DNA of 64,000 nt. Source: a virus. The stretch covers positions 1 to 64,000 of the IMG/VR virus record IMGVR_UViG_3300038441_001119; one strand, written 5' to 3'. The translations under genes were made by a program, and so were the position numbers. The notes under the pieces are model-generated. The model had not been told where the DNA came from, made no database searches, and was given only the letters and a program-made list of their open reading frames with translations. Of the stretch, positions 7,701-14,761 are shown piece by piece (within the stretch, counting starts at the first letter, position 1; the number at the start of each line of letters is the position of its first letter).

Positions 7701-8137
7701 TGTACTGGCTTACCCCGTGATCCCGATGATACTGCCATACCCAGATTGTTGAACTGGGCTTTGGCTGCACTCATGGTGTCTTTGATGAGAAGATCATTGT
7801 ACTTGTACCAGATGGCTTCCCGCTGTCTGTTGAACTCATCTGGATCATTACGGAAGGTTTTCTTTGCTTCCTTGATCTCAGCATCCATTGCCTTGAAGAT
7901 TACTCCCTTGTCTATGACTGGTACGAGATCCTTCAGTCCGATGGATTCACCTTGTTTGTATGATGCTTCCCTGCCCACTGTTGCGATCTTGTGGGAGATG
8001 TCCTTGTACTTGTCCGGATGTTTCTGGTACAGGGTGACAAGCATATTGTTGATGGACTTGTCATCAAACCCTGTGAGTGAGTCTTTCACATCATCAGGGA
8101 GGAGGGAGCGGATAAGTAATTCTACAGCCTTGGCCAT
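4721..8137 (-). CDS. RNA polymerase beta' subunit, C-terminal part, with two inteins
   Basis: 1138 residues from ATG 8135-8137; a longer frame from GTG 8197 would begin inside the terminator of the previous gene. The host part matches bacterial beta' downstream of the active-site barrel: zinc-finger-like CKADGLCSKC, then GITAANAL, SEPVTQGAL and SAKHTAG, equivalent to [24 protein letters not shown] at the trigger loop, with the key His kept. Two inteins (residues 315-687 and 697-847) interrupt this stretch, leaving about 614 residues after splicing. The barrel with the DxDGD motif is encoded separately at 60624-61844. No classic Shine-Dalgarno is visible. Presumably part of a phage polymerase transcribing phage genes. 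Confidence 0.88.
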   Translation of the reverse strand: MAKAVELLIRSLLPDDVKDSLTGFDDKSINNMLVTLYQKHPDKYKDISHKIATVGREASYKQGESIGLKDLVPVIDKGVIFKAMDAEIKEAKKTFRNDPDEFNRQREAIWYKYNDLLIKDTMSAAKAQFNNLGMAVSSGSRGKPVQVQAMLSTPGVYQDANGKTIPVFIRNSFAEGLRPYEYMAGTYGARSSVISTKVATAKGGDFGKLASQTAANLVITDKDCHTNNGISYEVDDSTVRNRVLARDTGGMKAGTLLDRQALAALKKQGVEKVIARSPLSCKADGLCSKCVGMTFEHRFPKIGEHVGITAANALCLAEGTKVLMGDSTWKNIEEIKVGDTVVGYNHNNTFSPTKVTAVHDRGNQSCNKYVFTTYSQEKETTVVATENHRWHASVYDCRNKLVTSEESTLKDVPINKQGARFRKGLTVASTHWEPQDSIHENLAFILGAMLGDGTFDAGGSATFSCYDPILVRQLNDYLQEKGMQLSGPKALEAQQGTFTILNNGANARVYKNFLKTRATELGLWGSRCKDKHIPDEVFSRWDHSSVCAFLAGLIVTDGYIGKEGEVIKFTNSSEQLADDVFRLIKNRLLIPGVFKTEYNRKGVKEWDIRTRNTNGIFRLGSYLLPYMLGVKKFALDEMLRKLKAIRSLRDIAFLKQVNPAGNLPTWDITVDNESHLFVTEGLLITHNSEPVTQGALCLAEGTMVRMWDGSEKAIEKIRIGDIVLGSDKLGRTGPVEVTDKFNQGEQPVQTWDFANVNGKSFSVECTANHKFLNEKIVYNDGKQVELGERITRTLRNDGQGFPSKIVTMYGLTQAVRATIPMYKQCWDIEVANPDHLFVLANGMIVSNSAKHTAGQGKAKRTYGGFEILSQFVQSPSEYQHKSTVAEEDGIVTEVREAPQGGHFVKVNEKELYVPQGYPVLVKQGDEVEAGDALSEGIVDVRDVVNYKGLGEARRYYVDRLKEIYADSGLSADKKNLEIFAKGALSTVNLDEEMEDLDNLPDDSISYNKASRAWKPKSIIDVSTDNAIPSGYLAGDVLHHTSGTRITKSMLKDLKNNGVTNFKATEEKPPFTARMDRLRTASHANEDWLASMSTSYLSQQLADSAVRGAETNFAENQHFAPRLGYGVGFGEKINQTGKF
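5597..6049 (-). other. Intein 2 (mini-intein, 151 residues)
   Basis: Begins with Cys (CLAEGTMVRMW, block A), contains a block-B-like TANHKF, and ends with IVSN before Ser. There is no homing-endonuclease domain. Its insertion point is only nine extein residues (SEPVTQGAL) from intein 1. Block A is very similar to that of intein 1 (both CLAEGT), suggesting common ancestry. Confidence 0.88.
6077..7195 (-). other. Intein 1 with LAGLIDADG endonuclease (373 residues)
   Basis: Starts with Cys after GITAANAL (CLAEGTKVLMG) and ends THN before Ser, as required for protein splicing. Block B-like TENHRW is present. The central part has two LAGLIDADG-type motifs, LGAMLGDGTF and LAGLIVTDGYI, so it probably encodes a homing nuclease that targets intein-free copies of this polymerase site. 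Confidence 0.9.
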
Positions 8138-8175
8138 AGAGGTAGGATAAGGGAAGAGAGGGGGATTTGATAGAT

Positions 8176-8216
8176 AAAAAAGAGGAATGCCCTCCACAGG
8201 GGTTAGCTGTGGAGGG
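8176..8216 (-). terminator. Intrinsic terminator upstream of RNAP gene
   Basis: Stem CCCTCCACAG/CTGTGGAGGG on the minus strand followed by a TCTTTTTT tract. It closes the 22-kb block of small genes and isolates the polymerase gene. Confidence 0.85.
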
Positions 8217-8221
8217 GTTGA

Positions 8222-8821
8222 TTATCTGATCGATTTGTACTCCACTACTTCCTTGCATCGGAACGACTGTCTCCATGACTCAATGAAGTCTTTCAGGCTA
8301 ATCTTCATCTTACCATCAGACAGTTCACTGAATGAGTCATCGCGTTTCCAGTACACCAATCGATCACCATCTTTCAGGAGCATCAGGATTACGGTATGCC
8401 CGTCTTCCTGCCCTCCGTAATCGATCATACCCTGCATCGGCGTTGTGATAGGCTCTCCTTCGTCATAGGGCGCAGGGTATTCCGTCATATTGACAAACAC
8501 CTTGTCCTTTGGGTACAGACCTTTGGATTGGCAGACTGCCGTAACATCCTCATCCTTTATCACGGTAATAACATCCACCGTCAGGATCGTAGGATCATGT
8601 ACAGGGGAATTGGGGAAGCCGAGGAAGTGAATGTGGTCGCATTTCGGGCAGGACATGTAATATTCCTTTCCGTCCTTTTCCACGGTTTGTTGGTGCGCGA
8701 CGTTGAAATTCGAAGACAACTGGAATTTCAGTTTCTCCATCATTTCAACATCGGTGAATGTATCCTTGCATTTGTTGCACTGGAGTATCTCGGGGCGTGT
8801 GTCGTTGGTTCTTTTGTACAT
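8222..8821 (-). CDS. Zinc-ribbon-like protein, about 199 residues
   Basis: The start is uncertain: ATG 8819-8821 lies 4 bases past the previous stop and is preferred; ATG 8884 would overlap the upstream gene. Two CxxC pairs (CNKC near residue 14 and CPKC near residue 60) can bind zinc. The rest is mixed alpha/beta with an acidic middle. No enzyme motif seen. It is the last gene before the terminator. Confidence 0.6.
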   Translation of the reverse strand: MYKRTNDTRPEILQCNKCKDTFTDVEMMEKLKFQLSSNFNVAHQQTVEKDGKEYYMSCPKCDHIHFLGFPNSPVHDPTILTVDVITVIKDEDVTAVCQSKGLYPKDKVFVNMTEYPAPYDEGEPITTPMQGMIDYGGQEDGHTVILMLLKDGDRLVYWKRDDSFSELSDGKMKISLKDFIESWRQSFRCKEVVEYKSIR

Positions 8822-8825
8822 CGGT

Positions 8826-9200
8826 TCAGACAGAGTACACGTACGCAGGCACCACTTGGGTATCCAGTACGAATGTTTCGCCATTGCACCATCCATCATT
8901 CTCGTCAATGTGGACTTTCACCTCGTCATCGAAAAGAATGTCCTTGGCTTCCAGTTTCAGATAGGACAGAGGGTCCCAGTCCGTACGGTACTCCAGCTTG
9001 TTCTGGTGCAGCCAGTAAAGACCAGCGCAGGATCTGTTCCAAAGTTCAGCGACCTTTTCCTTCGTCACTTCTCCATAGCGATCAATCCCTCCGTCAAGGA
9101 TAGCTCGCAGGAAGGCAGTGAAGGTTGTGGAGAAGTCATTGTCATGGAAATCAATCGCAATGATCTTTGGATTTACGTGTTTCTTGGTTGGTTCTGACAT
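8826..9200 (-). CDS. Unknown 124-residue protein
   Basis: Chosen start ATG 9198-9200 (MSEPTKKHVNPKIIAIDFHD), 10 bases after the upstream stop and preceded by GAAACCA, similar to the TAACCAA element of neighbouring genes. Soluble, Trp- and Asp-rich C-terminal half. No recognised domain. Confidence 0.6.
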   Translation of the reverse strand: MSEPTKKHVNPKIIAIDFHDNDFSTTFTAFLRAILDGGIDRYGEVTKEKVAELWNRSCAGLYWLHQNKLEYRTDWDPLSYLKLEAKDILFDDEVKVHIDENDGWCNGETFVLDTQVVPAYVYSV

Positions 9201-9210
9201 TGGTTTCAGG

Positions 9211-9549
9211 TTAATTTGCAGCCAGACCACGGTAGTAGCGGGACAGCTGTTTCAGGTGTTCGAACATCTGATACAACACTGCTGCTGTTTTCTGATCCTC
9301 GATTTCCGTTTCAATATCACCGCCACGGTTGCTACCATAGTCGGTGACAAGAACGTATTTATCCTTACGCAAGGCAATCCATGAATCCGCGTGTCCGGAG
9401 ACATCGCTTTTGACCCATATATTGGCTTTGCGGGCTGTTGTCACAATGTCTTCGTGAAGTGCTTCCAGCATTGCAATAGGAGTTACCTCCAGTTGCGACA
9501 CGGTGGTAACACTCCCCGTGACTTTGAGTGTGTCGGTTGGTTTTCCCAT
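9211..9549 (-). CDS. Unknown 112-residue protein
   Basis: The ATG at 9547-9549 (MGKPTDTLKVTG) is preferred over a GTG at 9573 because TTAACCGCA lies just upstream, as at many other starts here. Contains helical segments and acidic residues (YGSNRGGDIETEIEDQ). No domain recognised. Confidence 0.6.
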   Translation of the reverse strand: MGKPTDTLKVTGSVTTVSQLEVTPIAMLEALHEDIVTTARKANIWVKSDVSGHADSWIALRKDKYVLVTDYGSNRGGDIETEIEDQKTAAVLYQMFEHLKQLSRYYRGLAAN

Positions 9550-9569
9550 TGCGGTTAATTGTAAATGCT

Positions 9570-9932
9570 TCACCTTCTTTCCAGAACCTCGACTGCCTCG
9601 GCTCCGGCGCGCTCGGATGTAACGGTGTCCTTCACATGGAAGTTGCCGTTAGGGATAAGCTTCGCCTGAATACGGTAGATTTTGTGTTTGCTGAACTGGG
9701 CACTTGCGATCAATGCCGCACACTGGGCCTGCTTGAAGGCAGACATTGGAACGCCATTGATCTCCAAGTCCCTGTCATAGATGTTGGGACCATCAGCTCC
9801 TTCCTGACTGAGCCATGTACCGTCAGTGGTATCAAACAAGCCATATTTCAAGCCTGATGGTCCTTTGTCGATTATCACTGGAGGGATCGAGTCCTCCTCG
9901 GTTTCTTCTTCGTTGGTGGGTTGTTGGTTCAT
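9570..9932 (-). CDS. Unknown 120-residue protein
   Basis: Acidic N-terminus (MNQQPTNEEETEEDS), then a beta-rich domain. The start is preceded by TAACCAACA: the TAA is the stop of the upstream gene and CCAACA fills the whole intergenic space. No function visible. Confidence 0.6.
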   Translation of the reverse strand: MNQQPTNEEETEEDSIPPVIIDKGPSGLKYGLFDTTDGTWLSQEGADGPNIYDRDLEINGVPMSAFKQAQCAALIASAQFSKHKIYRIQAKLIPNGNFHVKDTVTSERAGAEAVEVLERR

Positions 9933-9938
9933 TGTTGG

Positions 9939-10217
9939 TTAACGTTTGAATAGTTGTCTTGCTCTTCCGTGTTTACGGTATGTTCCTCTGGTGTATGTAG
10001 GTAGACCTAGCCACCAGCATGCTTTACACCAGTCACACTTGTAGGCCCTGAAAGGTTTGCCCCGAAGGTGACGCAGTACTCTGTCATAGTAGTAGTCATT
10101 ACACCTCAACGGGTAATTCTCCTCAAAGTAACAGAACCTGCACATCGCCTCCAAGGGTAACTCAGGATTAGTGTACCCGAATGGACTCTTGCCTTTTACT
10201 GTCTTTGATGGTGGCAT
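9939..10217 (-). CDS. Small zinc-finger-like protein
   Basis: About 92 residues from ATG 10215-10217; ATG 10145, after GGAGGCG, is an alternative giving a 68-residue form. Cysteine pairs CRFC and CDWCKAC plus a further Cys, with many aromatic and basic residues, suggest a zinc-binding fold that contacts nucleic acid. Overlaps the end of the upstream membrane protein gene. Confidence 0.55.
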   Translation of the reverse strand: MPPSKTVKGKSPFGYTNPELPLEAMCRFCYFEENYPLRCNDYYYDRVLRHLRGKPFRAYKCDWCKACWWLGLPTYTRGTYRKHGRARQLFKR

Positions 10218-10389
10218 GGAGTCCGAGTGTGGTTGCAAGCATTACTGCCACAGCCTGAGCAATAGCAATGACGATGAGTAATGGGAATCCTTTATGCACG
10301 CCGCTAATCGCCGTACACACTGCTGAGGACATCATGGAGATAGTCAGCAGATACATAAGGATAGTGGCTATTATACGTTGGAGTTTCAT
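10168..10389 (-). CDS. Small two-helix membrane protein
   Basis: 73 residues with hydrophobic stretches at about 5-25 and 35-58 and a charged C-terminus. The start is preceded by AATAACCAA. One of many small membrane proteins in this region; function unknown. Confidence 0.6.
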   Translation of the reverse strand: MKLQRIIATILMYLLTISMMSSAVCTAISGVHKGFPLLIVIAIAQAVAVMLATTLGLHATIKDSKRQESIRVH

Positions 10390-10393
10390 TTGG

Positions 10394-10777
10394 TTATTCT
10401 GGTAGTTTGGATGTATGCACCCATGCGGCGTACTGCTCCCTCGTCATCCCAAGGTACTCGGGCAAGGTACAGTCGAAGCTTCCGGTATGCCATTCATCCA
10501 CAGCGTCATCGACATCAAGCGTAGGGTCCTTCCTATACTTCTCCATGAAAGGTGTGAACTTCATTGGTTTCAGTACACGCTTGGTACGGGGAACACGTTC
10601 TGGTTTGGACGAGAGGATCTTTGGTGGAGGAGATGATTCATACCGGGGATCTGCTGGGATCAGCTCGTCCTCGCCCATGACAAACAGCTTGTCCTCCATT
10701 GTCAGGTAGAATGTACGTCCGTTATAGTCTGTACGCGGATACGTATCCGTCTCCTTGTCGAATACTTCGAATCTCAT
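10394..10777 (-). CDS. Unknown 127-residue protein
   Basis: Starts MRFEVFDKETDTYPRT, with ATG overlapping the TGA of the upstream gene (TGATG). Pro- and charge-rich middle, and a C-terminal segment with Trp and Tyr (REQYAAWVHTSKLPE) that resembles small phage proteins of unknown function. Confidence 0.6.
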   Translation of the reverse strand: MRFEVFDKETDTYPRTDYNGRTFYLTMEDKLFVMGEDELIPADPRYESSPPPKILSSKPERVPRTKRVLKPMKFTPFMEKYRKDPTLDVDDAVDEWHTGSFDCTLPEYLGMTREQYAAWVHTSKLPE

Positions 10778-10977
10778 CAGTCTGTGTTGGGTTTTATTCG
10801 TGTTACTGGAAACATGAAGGTGAGCATCAAGGGACCGATGAACAGCTTGGCGGATAGTACGGTGCAGCGTCTTTTGAAATCATCAGACACGCAGCTACAA
10901 GTTTCCCCTGCTATTCCCAGTCCCCAGACAACACGCCAGTGTTTGTTGAATGCGTAAAACTCTTTGGTTTTCTTCAT
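10777..10977 (-). CDS. Unknown 66-residue protein
   Basis: Lys/Trp-rich N-terminus, two cysteines in CSCVSDDFKRRC, then a hydrophobic C-terminal stretch that may insert in the membrane. The start follows AATAACCA directly, one of the clearest cases of this leader motif. Confidence 0.55.
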   Translation of the reverse strand: MKKTKEFYAFNKHWRVVWGLGIAGETCSCVSDDFKRRCTVLSAKLFIGPLMLTFMFPVTRIKPNTD

Positions 10978-10980
10978 TGG

Positions 10981-11082
10981 TTATTTGGACAAATACCATG
11001 ACAGCCCCATTGCTATCCAGATAAGGATAAACAGGAATGCGGCCAGCAATAGTATTCGCTTATGGTTTAGGGGTTCTTCCAT
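10981..11082 (-). CDS. 33-residue single-span membrane peptide
   Basis: ATG 11080-11082 to TAA 10981-10983. A short basic head (MEEPLNHKR) precedes one hydrophobic helix of about 20 residues and the tail YLSK. It fits exactly between two neighbouring genes, and its stop forms part of the TAACCA leader of the next gene, which supports it being real. Confidence 0.6.
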   Translation of the reverse strand: MEEPLNHKRILLLAAFLFILIWIAMGLSWYLSK

Positions 11083-11086
11083 TGGA

Positions 11087-11626
11087 TCAGTAGCCTTCGG
11101 ACCAAAGGTCTTCGGCAAGTTGTTCGTATGGTTCCAGATCCTCAGGTTTGAAGGCGCTCGTAAGACGGAAGCAACGCGCTTCGTACCACGCCTTCAGCAC
11201 ATGGTGCTTTACTCCTTCATTGGAGGATAGTCCCAGATAATTCAACAGAGGACCTATACGCCCTGCGATCCTTCCTTGCCGCAGTCCGTTGATAGCCTCT
11301 TCAAATTCGAGCATATCTTCAAGTTGCGACCCGGTAATTTGGGGCGCAACACCTCCGGACGAGCTGACTTCCTGTGGTGTCAACGGACGCTGGAACGTAC
11401 TTTGTACTGCTGCGGTGGCGGCACAGCCGAAACACTTCACTTTACCAGTAAGGTGGTTGACAGTACTGCGACCATACGTGTCCATGGCTATCTCAAATCC
11501 ACGCTCCTCGTCTGTGCTGCGCAAACCCTTCAGCATCAGTGCGATAGCAACAGAAGTTCGTTGCGCACAGTAATCCCGGAATGTCTCTTCCGGATTCTTT
11601 GATCTTGTTGGTAACATTACTTTCAT
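11087..11626 (-). CDS. Unknown protein, family with 11979-12482
   Basis: 179 residues. It shares with the 167-residue product of 11979-12482 the order PxxTFxDY, EERGF, a Tyr-Gly pair and CxGCAATAA, followed by a helical C-terminal half with acidic and aromatic residues. The Cys motif may bind metal or stabilise the fold. The start is preceded by TTAGCCAACC. The two are clear paralogues, separated by two small membrane-protein genes. Confidence 0.65.
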   Translation of the reverse strand: MKVMLPTRSKNPEETFRDYCAQRTSVAIALMLKGLRSTDEERGFEIAMDTYGRSTVNHLTGKVKCFGCAATAAVQSTFQRPLTPQEVSSSGGVAPQITGSQLEDMLEFEEAINGLRQGRIAGRIGPLLNYLGLSSNEGVKHHVLKAWYEARCFRLTSAFKPEDLEPYEQLAEDLWSEGY

Positions 11627-11632
11627 GGTTGG

Positions 11633-11722
11633 CTAACGTGAAATAAGGTTGATGGTTAGAATTACTGCCAGCAGGATTGCAATGACAGTGAATACAAAGG
11701 CGGTTACGGATATTCCTCTCAT
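11633..11722 (-). CDS. 29-residue single-span membrane peptide
   Basis: ATG 11720-11722 to TAG 11633-11635. After MRG it is one hydrophobic helix ending NLISR. It fills the gap between two genes, 5 bases after the upstream stop. Confidence 0.55.
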   Translation of the reverse strand: MRGISVTAFVFTVIAILLAVILTINLISR

Positions 11723-11727
11723 AGTGT

Positions 11728-11973
11728 TTAATCACTCTTGGAAACGAAGGCAGAAACCAGTGACAGTAGAAACGCCACATAGCTGGCCATCATTGACATG
11801 GTTGTATAGAAGAGACCCTTTATACAAGCCTCCTCAAAGGATAGTCTTATACCGATGTCCGTGGAGAACCACATATATCCGGTACAGATCAACAGGATCA
11901 GTCCCATCAATCCACACAACAGAGAGGTGACCATACATCCCACCCATATTTTAAAACATATTCGTTCGGGCAT
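11728..11973 (-). CDS. Small membrane protein, two spans
   Basis: 81 residues from ATG 11971-11973 (MPERICFKIW), which follows the upstream TAA by 5 bases; a longer frame would overlap the upstream gene. Hydrophobic segments at about 8-33 and 55-77, with an amphipathic linker. Function unknown. Confidence 0.6.
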   Translation of the reverse strand: MPERICFKIWVGCMVTSLLCGLMGLILLICTGYMWFSTDIGIRLSFEEACIKGLFYTTMSMMASYVAFLLSLVSAFVSKSD

Positions 11974-11978
11974 GGATT

Positions 11979-12482
11979 TTAGAGTCCTTGAATGTACAAA
12001 GCTTCTGCGAAGCCTCTCCAAGCCGCGAGTTCCGATGGTGTATACTCGCTGCTTAATGGTGCCAATTCCGAATCATGCAATTTGAGGACTATGCTAAACG
12101 CCTCGCTATGTTGGACCCCCATATATCTCCGAAGGCAGCGGAAGAGTTTCAGACGTACGTTATCTATCGCATTTTCGAATTCGACTAGATCGTTTTCGCT
12201 GAATGTACGACTGAACATATTGCCGCGTGCAAGGCGACGAGAGTGGAACAGGTCTGGATTACCTCTTTCGTGGTCACATGCGTAGATGGCAGCTGTTGCG
12301 GCGCACCCCACGCATATACCGTCAACTGCACCCCCATACGAAAGCATAAGGATACGAAAGCCACGTTCTTCTTCGGACATAGACAGCCCTGTCACCATTG
12401 CAAGGATGGCAAGGGATGGTCTGTTCTGCAGGTAATCAGCAAATGTTTGGTCAGGTCGTTTTGGTTCAGATGGTAGTTCCAT
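11979..12482 (-). CDS. Unknown protein, paralogue of 11087-11626
   Basis: 167 residues with the shared signature (RPDQTFADY, EERGF, CVGCAATAA). The middle is more basic than in the sister gene, with the same helical C-terminal region ending in an EALY-type segment. The start is preceded by AATAACC. Confidence 0.65.
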   Translation of the reverse strand: MELPSEPKRPDQTFADYLQNRPSLAILAMVTGLSMSEEERGFRILMLSYGGAVDGICVGCAATAAIYACDHERGNPDLFHSRRLARGNMFSRTFSENDLVEFENAIDNVRLKLFRCLRRYMGVQHSEAFSIVLKLHDSELAPLSSEYTPSELAAWRGFAEALYIQGL

Positions 12483-12484
12483 GG

Positions 12485-12700
12485 TTATTTTCCTTTGGTT
12501 CTAAGTATGGTACTGATGATGAATAGGCCGAATGATAGGAACAAGCATGCAAGGAACAGCGTCCAGTACCACTCAGGTACCGGCGCTATTGGTGTTTGTT
12601 TGCTGGCACGAAGATAGGCCACAATCCACCCCACTGAAGGAACAATGACGAGGAGATCGGCTACCGCTCCAAGTGCTCTCGATGTTCGGATGGGTCTCAT
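12485..12700 (-). CDS. Small membrane protein, two spans
   Basis: 71 residues. Hydrophobic segments at about 10-30 and 44-64, basic ends (MRPIRTSR, LRTKGK). ATG overlaps the upstream TGA. Function unknown. Confidence 0.6.
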   Translation of the reverse strand: MRPIRTSRALGAVADLLVIVPSVGWIVAYLRASKQTPIAPVPEWYWTLFLACLFLSFGLFIISTILRTKGK

Positions 12701-13044
12701 TCGGCTTTTGGTCCGTTAAGGATTTGCTCATACAGTTCTGGATTTACTTTCAGCTTCTTATAGTGAGCGTTGATGGTTTCGATTGCAGGCATCGCATAAA
12801 TCGTGGAAGTACGGTAGAGTGCTTCAAGGAAAGCGAGGAAGGGATCCTCAGGCTTCTCGAACTCCGCTGCAAGTTCCTCAAAGGTGATAACCTTGCGATT
12901 GATACCAATACCGGAAAGAAGGACCTTACCATCGGCTACTTCTGTGATACGAACGATGCGCTGGTCGGTCTTGCGAATCCAGCAGGTATTGAAAAGGGGA
13001 TGTTCAACGATGGAATCATCGTCCTTGATAATGGAGGTGTTCAT
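12697..13044 (-). CDS. Unknown 115-residue protein, operon head
   Basis: Start ATG 13042-13044 (MNTSIIKDDDS) is preferred over one 24 bases upstream. This is the first gene behind the promoter at 13088, and TTAACCAAC is present in its leader although no upstream stop codon is involved, which shows the motif is not only a by-product of stop codons. Acidic; helical C-terminal half. Confidence 0.65.
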   Translation of the reverse strand: MNTSIIKDDDSIVEHPLFNTCWIRKTDQRIVRITEVADGKVLLSGIGINRKVITFEELAAEFEKPEDPFLAFLEALYRTSTIYAMPAIETINAHYKKLKVNPELYEQILNGPKAE

Positions 13045-13087
13045 GGTGGTGCGTGTGTTGGTTAACAATGAAGAGCGTTGTGCTCTC

Positions 13088-13103
13088 CAAGTCTATATAG
13101 CAC
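13088..13103 (-). promoter_or_regulatory. Phage promoter, GNGYTATATA-NN-CTTG family
   Basis: GTGCTATATAGACTTG on the minus strand, just past a terminator and 44 bases upstream of an ATG. The first transcribed bases GGAGAGC-ACAAC-GCTCTTC can form a 7-bp stem at the RNA 5' end. Confidence 0.75.
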
Positions 13104-13104
13104 G

Positions 13105-13152
13105 TAAAAGAAAGGAATTACCCTCGACAGATTCACATCTGTCGAGGGTAAT
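13105..13152 (-). terminator. Intrinsic terminator
   Basis: 16-bp minus-strand stem around ACCCTCGACAGAT, followed by TTCCTTTCTTTT. Separates two operons and lies directly upstream of the promoter at 13088. Confidence 0.85.
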
Positions 13153-13162
13153 CGAGATATGG

Positions 13163-13291
13163 TCAGAACCGGAATAGATCTCTATCTCGGAGCATTCGTT
13201 GGGTCCGCTCATAGCAATCCCTACATTGTCCCAGCATATAGATCTTCGTACGGTGACAGTGTATGCACTTGCGTTCAGGTTTCTTTGGCAT
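13163..13291 (-). CDS. 42-residue zinc-ribbon peptide
   Basis: Chosen start ATG 13289-13291 (MPKKPERKCIHCH). CxxC at residues 9-12 and GQCRDC near 24-29 form a likely zinc knuckle; basic otherwise. A longer frame would overlap the upstream gene heavily. Last gene before the terminator. Confidence 0.5.
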   Translation of the reverse strand: MPKKPERKCIHCHRTKIYMLGQCRDCYERTQRMLRDRDLFRF

Positions 13292-13580
13292 TTTTCTGTT
13301 CTTTTTGTCTGCCTCCCCAATAGAACTTGATCCCTCGGGGGTTGTATGGTTTCTGTCTGAAACGAGAAGCATCCGCTAGCTTGGATACCCAGCCTAGCTT
13401 ATCCATCATACGCAGCATTGCCCTGAACGCATCATTGATACGCCCCTTACTATCTACCTGCGCTTCAATAATAAGCTTCCCATTATAGAAGACTCTGCAG
13501 CCCCATAGTCCCGTTTTAATGAGCGTGACTTTGGTGGTGATAGGATCAACATACGTGCTCTTGGTTTTACGCTTAGGCAT
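13275..13580 (-). CDS. Unknown basic 101-residue protein
   Basis: ATG 13578-13580 (MPKRKTKSTYVDP) lies 4 bases after the upstream stop. A beta-rich first half (TTKVTLIKTGLWGCRVFYNG) and a basic tail suggest nucleic-acid binding; this is inferred from charge only. Confidence 0.6.
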   Translation of the reverse strand: MPKRKTKSTYVDPITTKVTLIKTGLWGCRVFYNGKLIIEAQVDSKGRINDAFRAMLRMMDKLGWVSKLADASRFRQKPYNPRGIKFYWGGRQKEQKNAKET

Positions 13581-13584
13581 CGTT

Positions 13585-13989
13585 TTACAGTAAGTCCTCC
13601 ACAGTATAATGATCCGTAGGAAATCCCCTATGGAATGCCATACCACGAATAGCGTCTGTTATTGGCGCCCACATATGCCCGTCACTAATCGCCTTTATTT
13701 CAGGATGGGTCCAGATGTAGGTGCATCCTCCGTGGGACAAGGCAATAGCAACAACCTTGTTATCCGCATTGGAGGCTCCGATAATGGATTTGACCCTGTC
13801 GACCACCTTGGTTTTTACAGGTGCCAAATGAGACCATTCGTATGCTTGTGCGATGACTTTGAATTTCTCGAAGACATCGGCTCTTTGCATGAATCCGCTA
13901 ATCATTTCGTCGGATAGAACGACGATAGCTCTGGCTCTCTCAAAGCCCTCAGGAGTCGCAGGATCACGGTGTAGGACTTGTACCTTCAT
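13585..13989 (-). CDS. Unknown 134-residue protein
   Basis: ATG 13987-13989 (MKVQVLHRDPATPEG) follows ACCCA, similar to the local leader motif. Mixed alpha/beta protein with a possible Rossmann-like first half. The sequence IALSHGGCTYIWTHPEI may form a core strand-loop. No known family recognised. Confidence 0.55.
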   Translation of the reverse strand: MKVQVLHRDPATPEGFERARAIVVLSDEMISGFMQRADVFEKFKVIAQAYEWSHLAPVKTKVVDRVKSIIGASNADNKVVAIALSHGGCTYIWTHPEIKAISDGHMWAPITDAIRGMAFHRGFPTDHYTVEDLL

Positions 13990-14434
13990 TGGGTGGGGTT
14001 GGTGGTTTCTGCAGGAGATGCAATGCCGTTGCTGCTGGACCTGGTACATCTGTAAGCAATGGGTCGATGTAGTGGATCTGCAGGAGATCTGCGATGTCAC
14101 TATGGCTCAACTGTAGCTTGTCATTGACTTGGATGAAATCGTAGGCTCCCTTGTTTCCCGGTGTACCGAAGTAAGGTTGATAATGCTTTCCTGAGGTAGC
14201 CCAACCAAAGTATGCCGATACGTGGGACACACGCCTCGTAGCATCTGGTTGCTCCTCTTTCATGACATCGAGCGCCACTTCCATACAGCAGCGGGTGAAG
14301 TAACCCGGTTTACCCGGGGATTCGTCGCAATGCTTTTTCCAAGCTCCACGACACTCCTTGCCATTGTTATCCTTGAGTGCTGTGTGGAGCTTTTGGTTGC
14401 GTTCCAGTTTCTGTTCCTTGGTGGGTTCTTCCAT
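13964..14434 (-). CDS. Unknown protein, family with 15862-16350
   Basis: 156 residues. Shares with the product of 15862-16350 the segments NNGKExRxAW, a Cys-containing helix, SAYFGW/SAWFGW, LQLSHSDIA/LELSHEDIA, and a Pro-rich tail. The common core spans most of both proteins, so they are paralogues. TAACCAACAG precedes the start. No enzymatic motif identified. Confidence 0.65.
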   Translation of the reverse strand: MEEPTKEQKLERNQKLHTALKDNNGKECRGAWKKHCDESPGKPGYFTRCCMEVALDVMKEEQPDATRRVSHVSAYFGWATSGKHYQPYFGTPGNKGAYDFIQVNDKLQLSHSDIADLLQIHYIDPLLTDVPGPAATALHLLQKPPTPPNEGTSPTP

Positions 14435-14442
14435 ACTGTTGG

Positions 14443-14700
14443 TTATTTGCGTGTGAATTTTCTGCGGTTCTTTTTGTATTTGTATCTCGGAGGACGGCGG
14501 AGCAGGTCCATGAGAATTTTAACCAGCACACCTGTTGCTTCAGCAAGCTGGTCTATGAATTCTTTGGCTGCCTTGTTCCCCTCCTGATACCCCATGTAAG
14601 GGAAGATCTCCACAGGTTCACCACATCGGGTAACCTCTGTGGTACCTTCCCATGAAGTGTAAGTAATCTCGTAACCTTTGTATTGTGATGTGGAAATCAT
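14443..14700 (-). CDS. Unknown 85-residue protein
   Basis: Beta-rich N-terminal half (YEITYTSWEGTTEV), then a helix and a strongly basic tail (RRPPRYKYKKNRRKFTRK) suited to nucleic-acid contact. First gene behind the promoter at 14723. Confidence 0.6.
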   Translation of the reverse strand: MISTSQYKGYEITYTSWEGTTEVTRCGEPVEIFPYMGYQEGNKAAKEFIDQLAEATGVLVKILMDLLRRPPRYKYKKNRRKFTRK

Positions 14701-14722
14701 TTGAGGAAGAGTTAGTGCTTCT

Positions 14723-14738
14723 CATTAATATATAGCAC
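14723..14738 (-). promoter_or_regulatory. Phage promoter, TATATA variant
   Basis: GTGCTATATATTAATG on the minus strand, 23 bases upstream of an ATG. The TATATA block and upstream GTGC match the other copies; the CTTG block is AATG here. The first transcribed bases can pair as TGAGAAG with CTTCCTCA (one bulge). Confidence 0.6.
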
Positions 14739-14761
14739 ACAGGTACAATGAGTTGCGGCAA

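Noticed and set aside
8138-8197. A 20-residue N-terminal extension of the RNAP gene
   Set aside because: It would start at a GTG inside the terminator stem of the previous gene and encodes Pro/Leu-rich sequence unlike beta'. The ATG at 8137 is used instead.
11493-11780. A 95-residue minus-strand frame overlapping two genes
   Set aside because: It runs through the 29-residue membrane gene and the start of 11087-11626 in another frame, both of which fit the gene order and leader pattern better.
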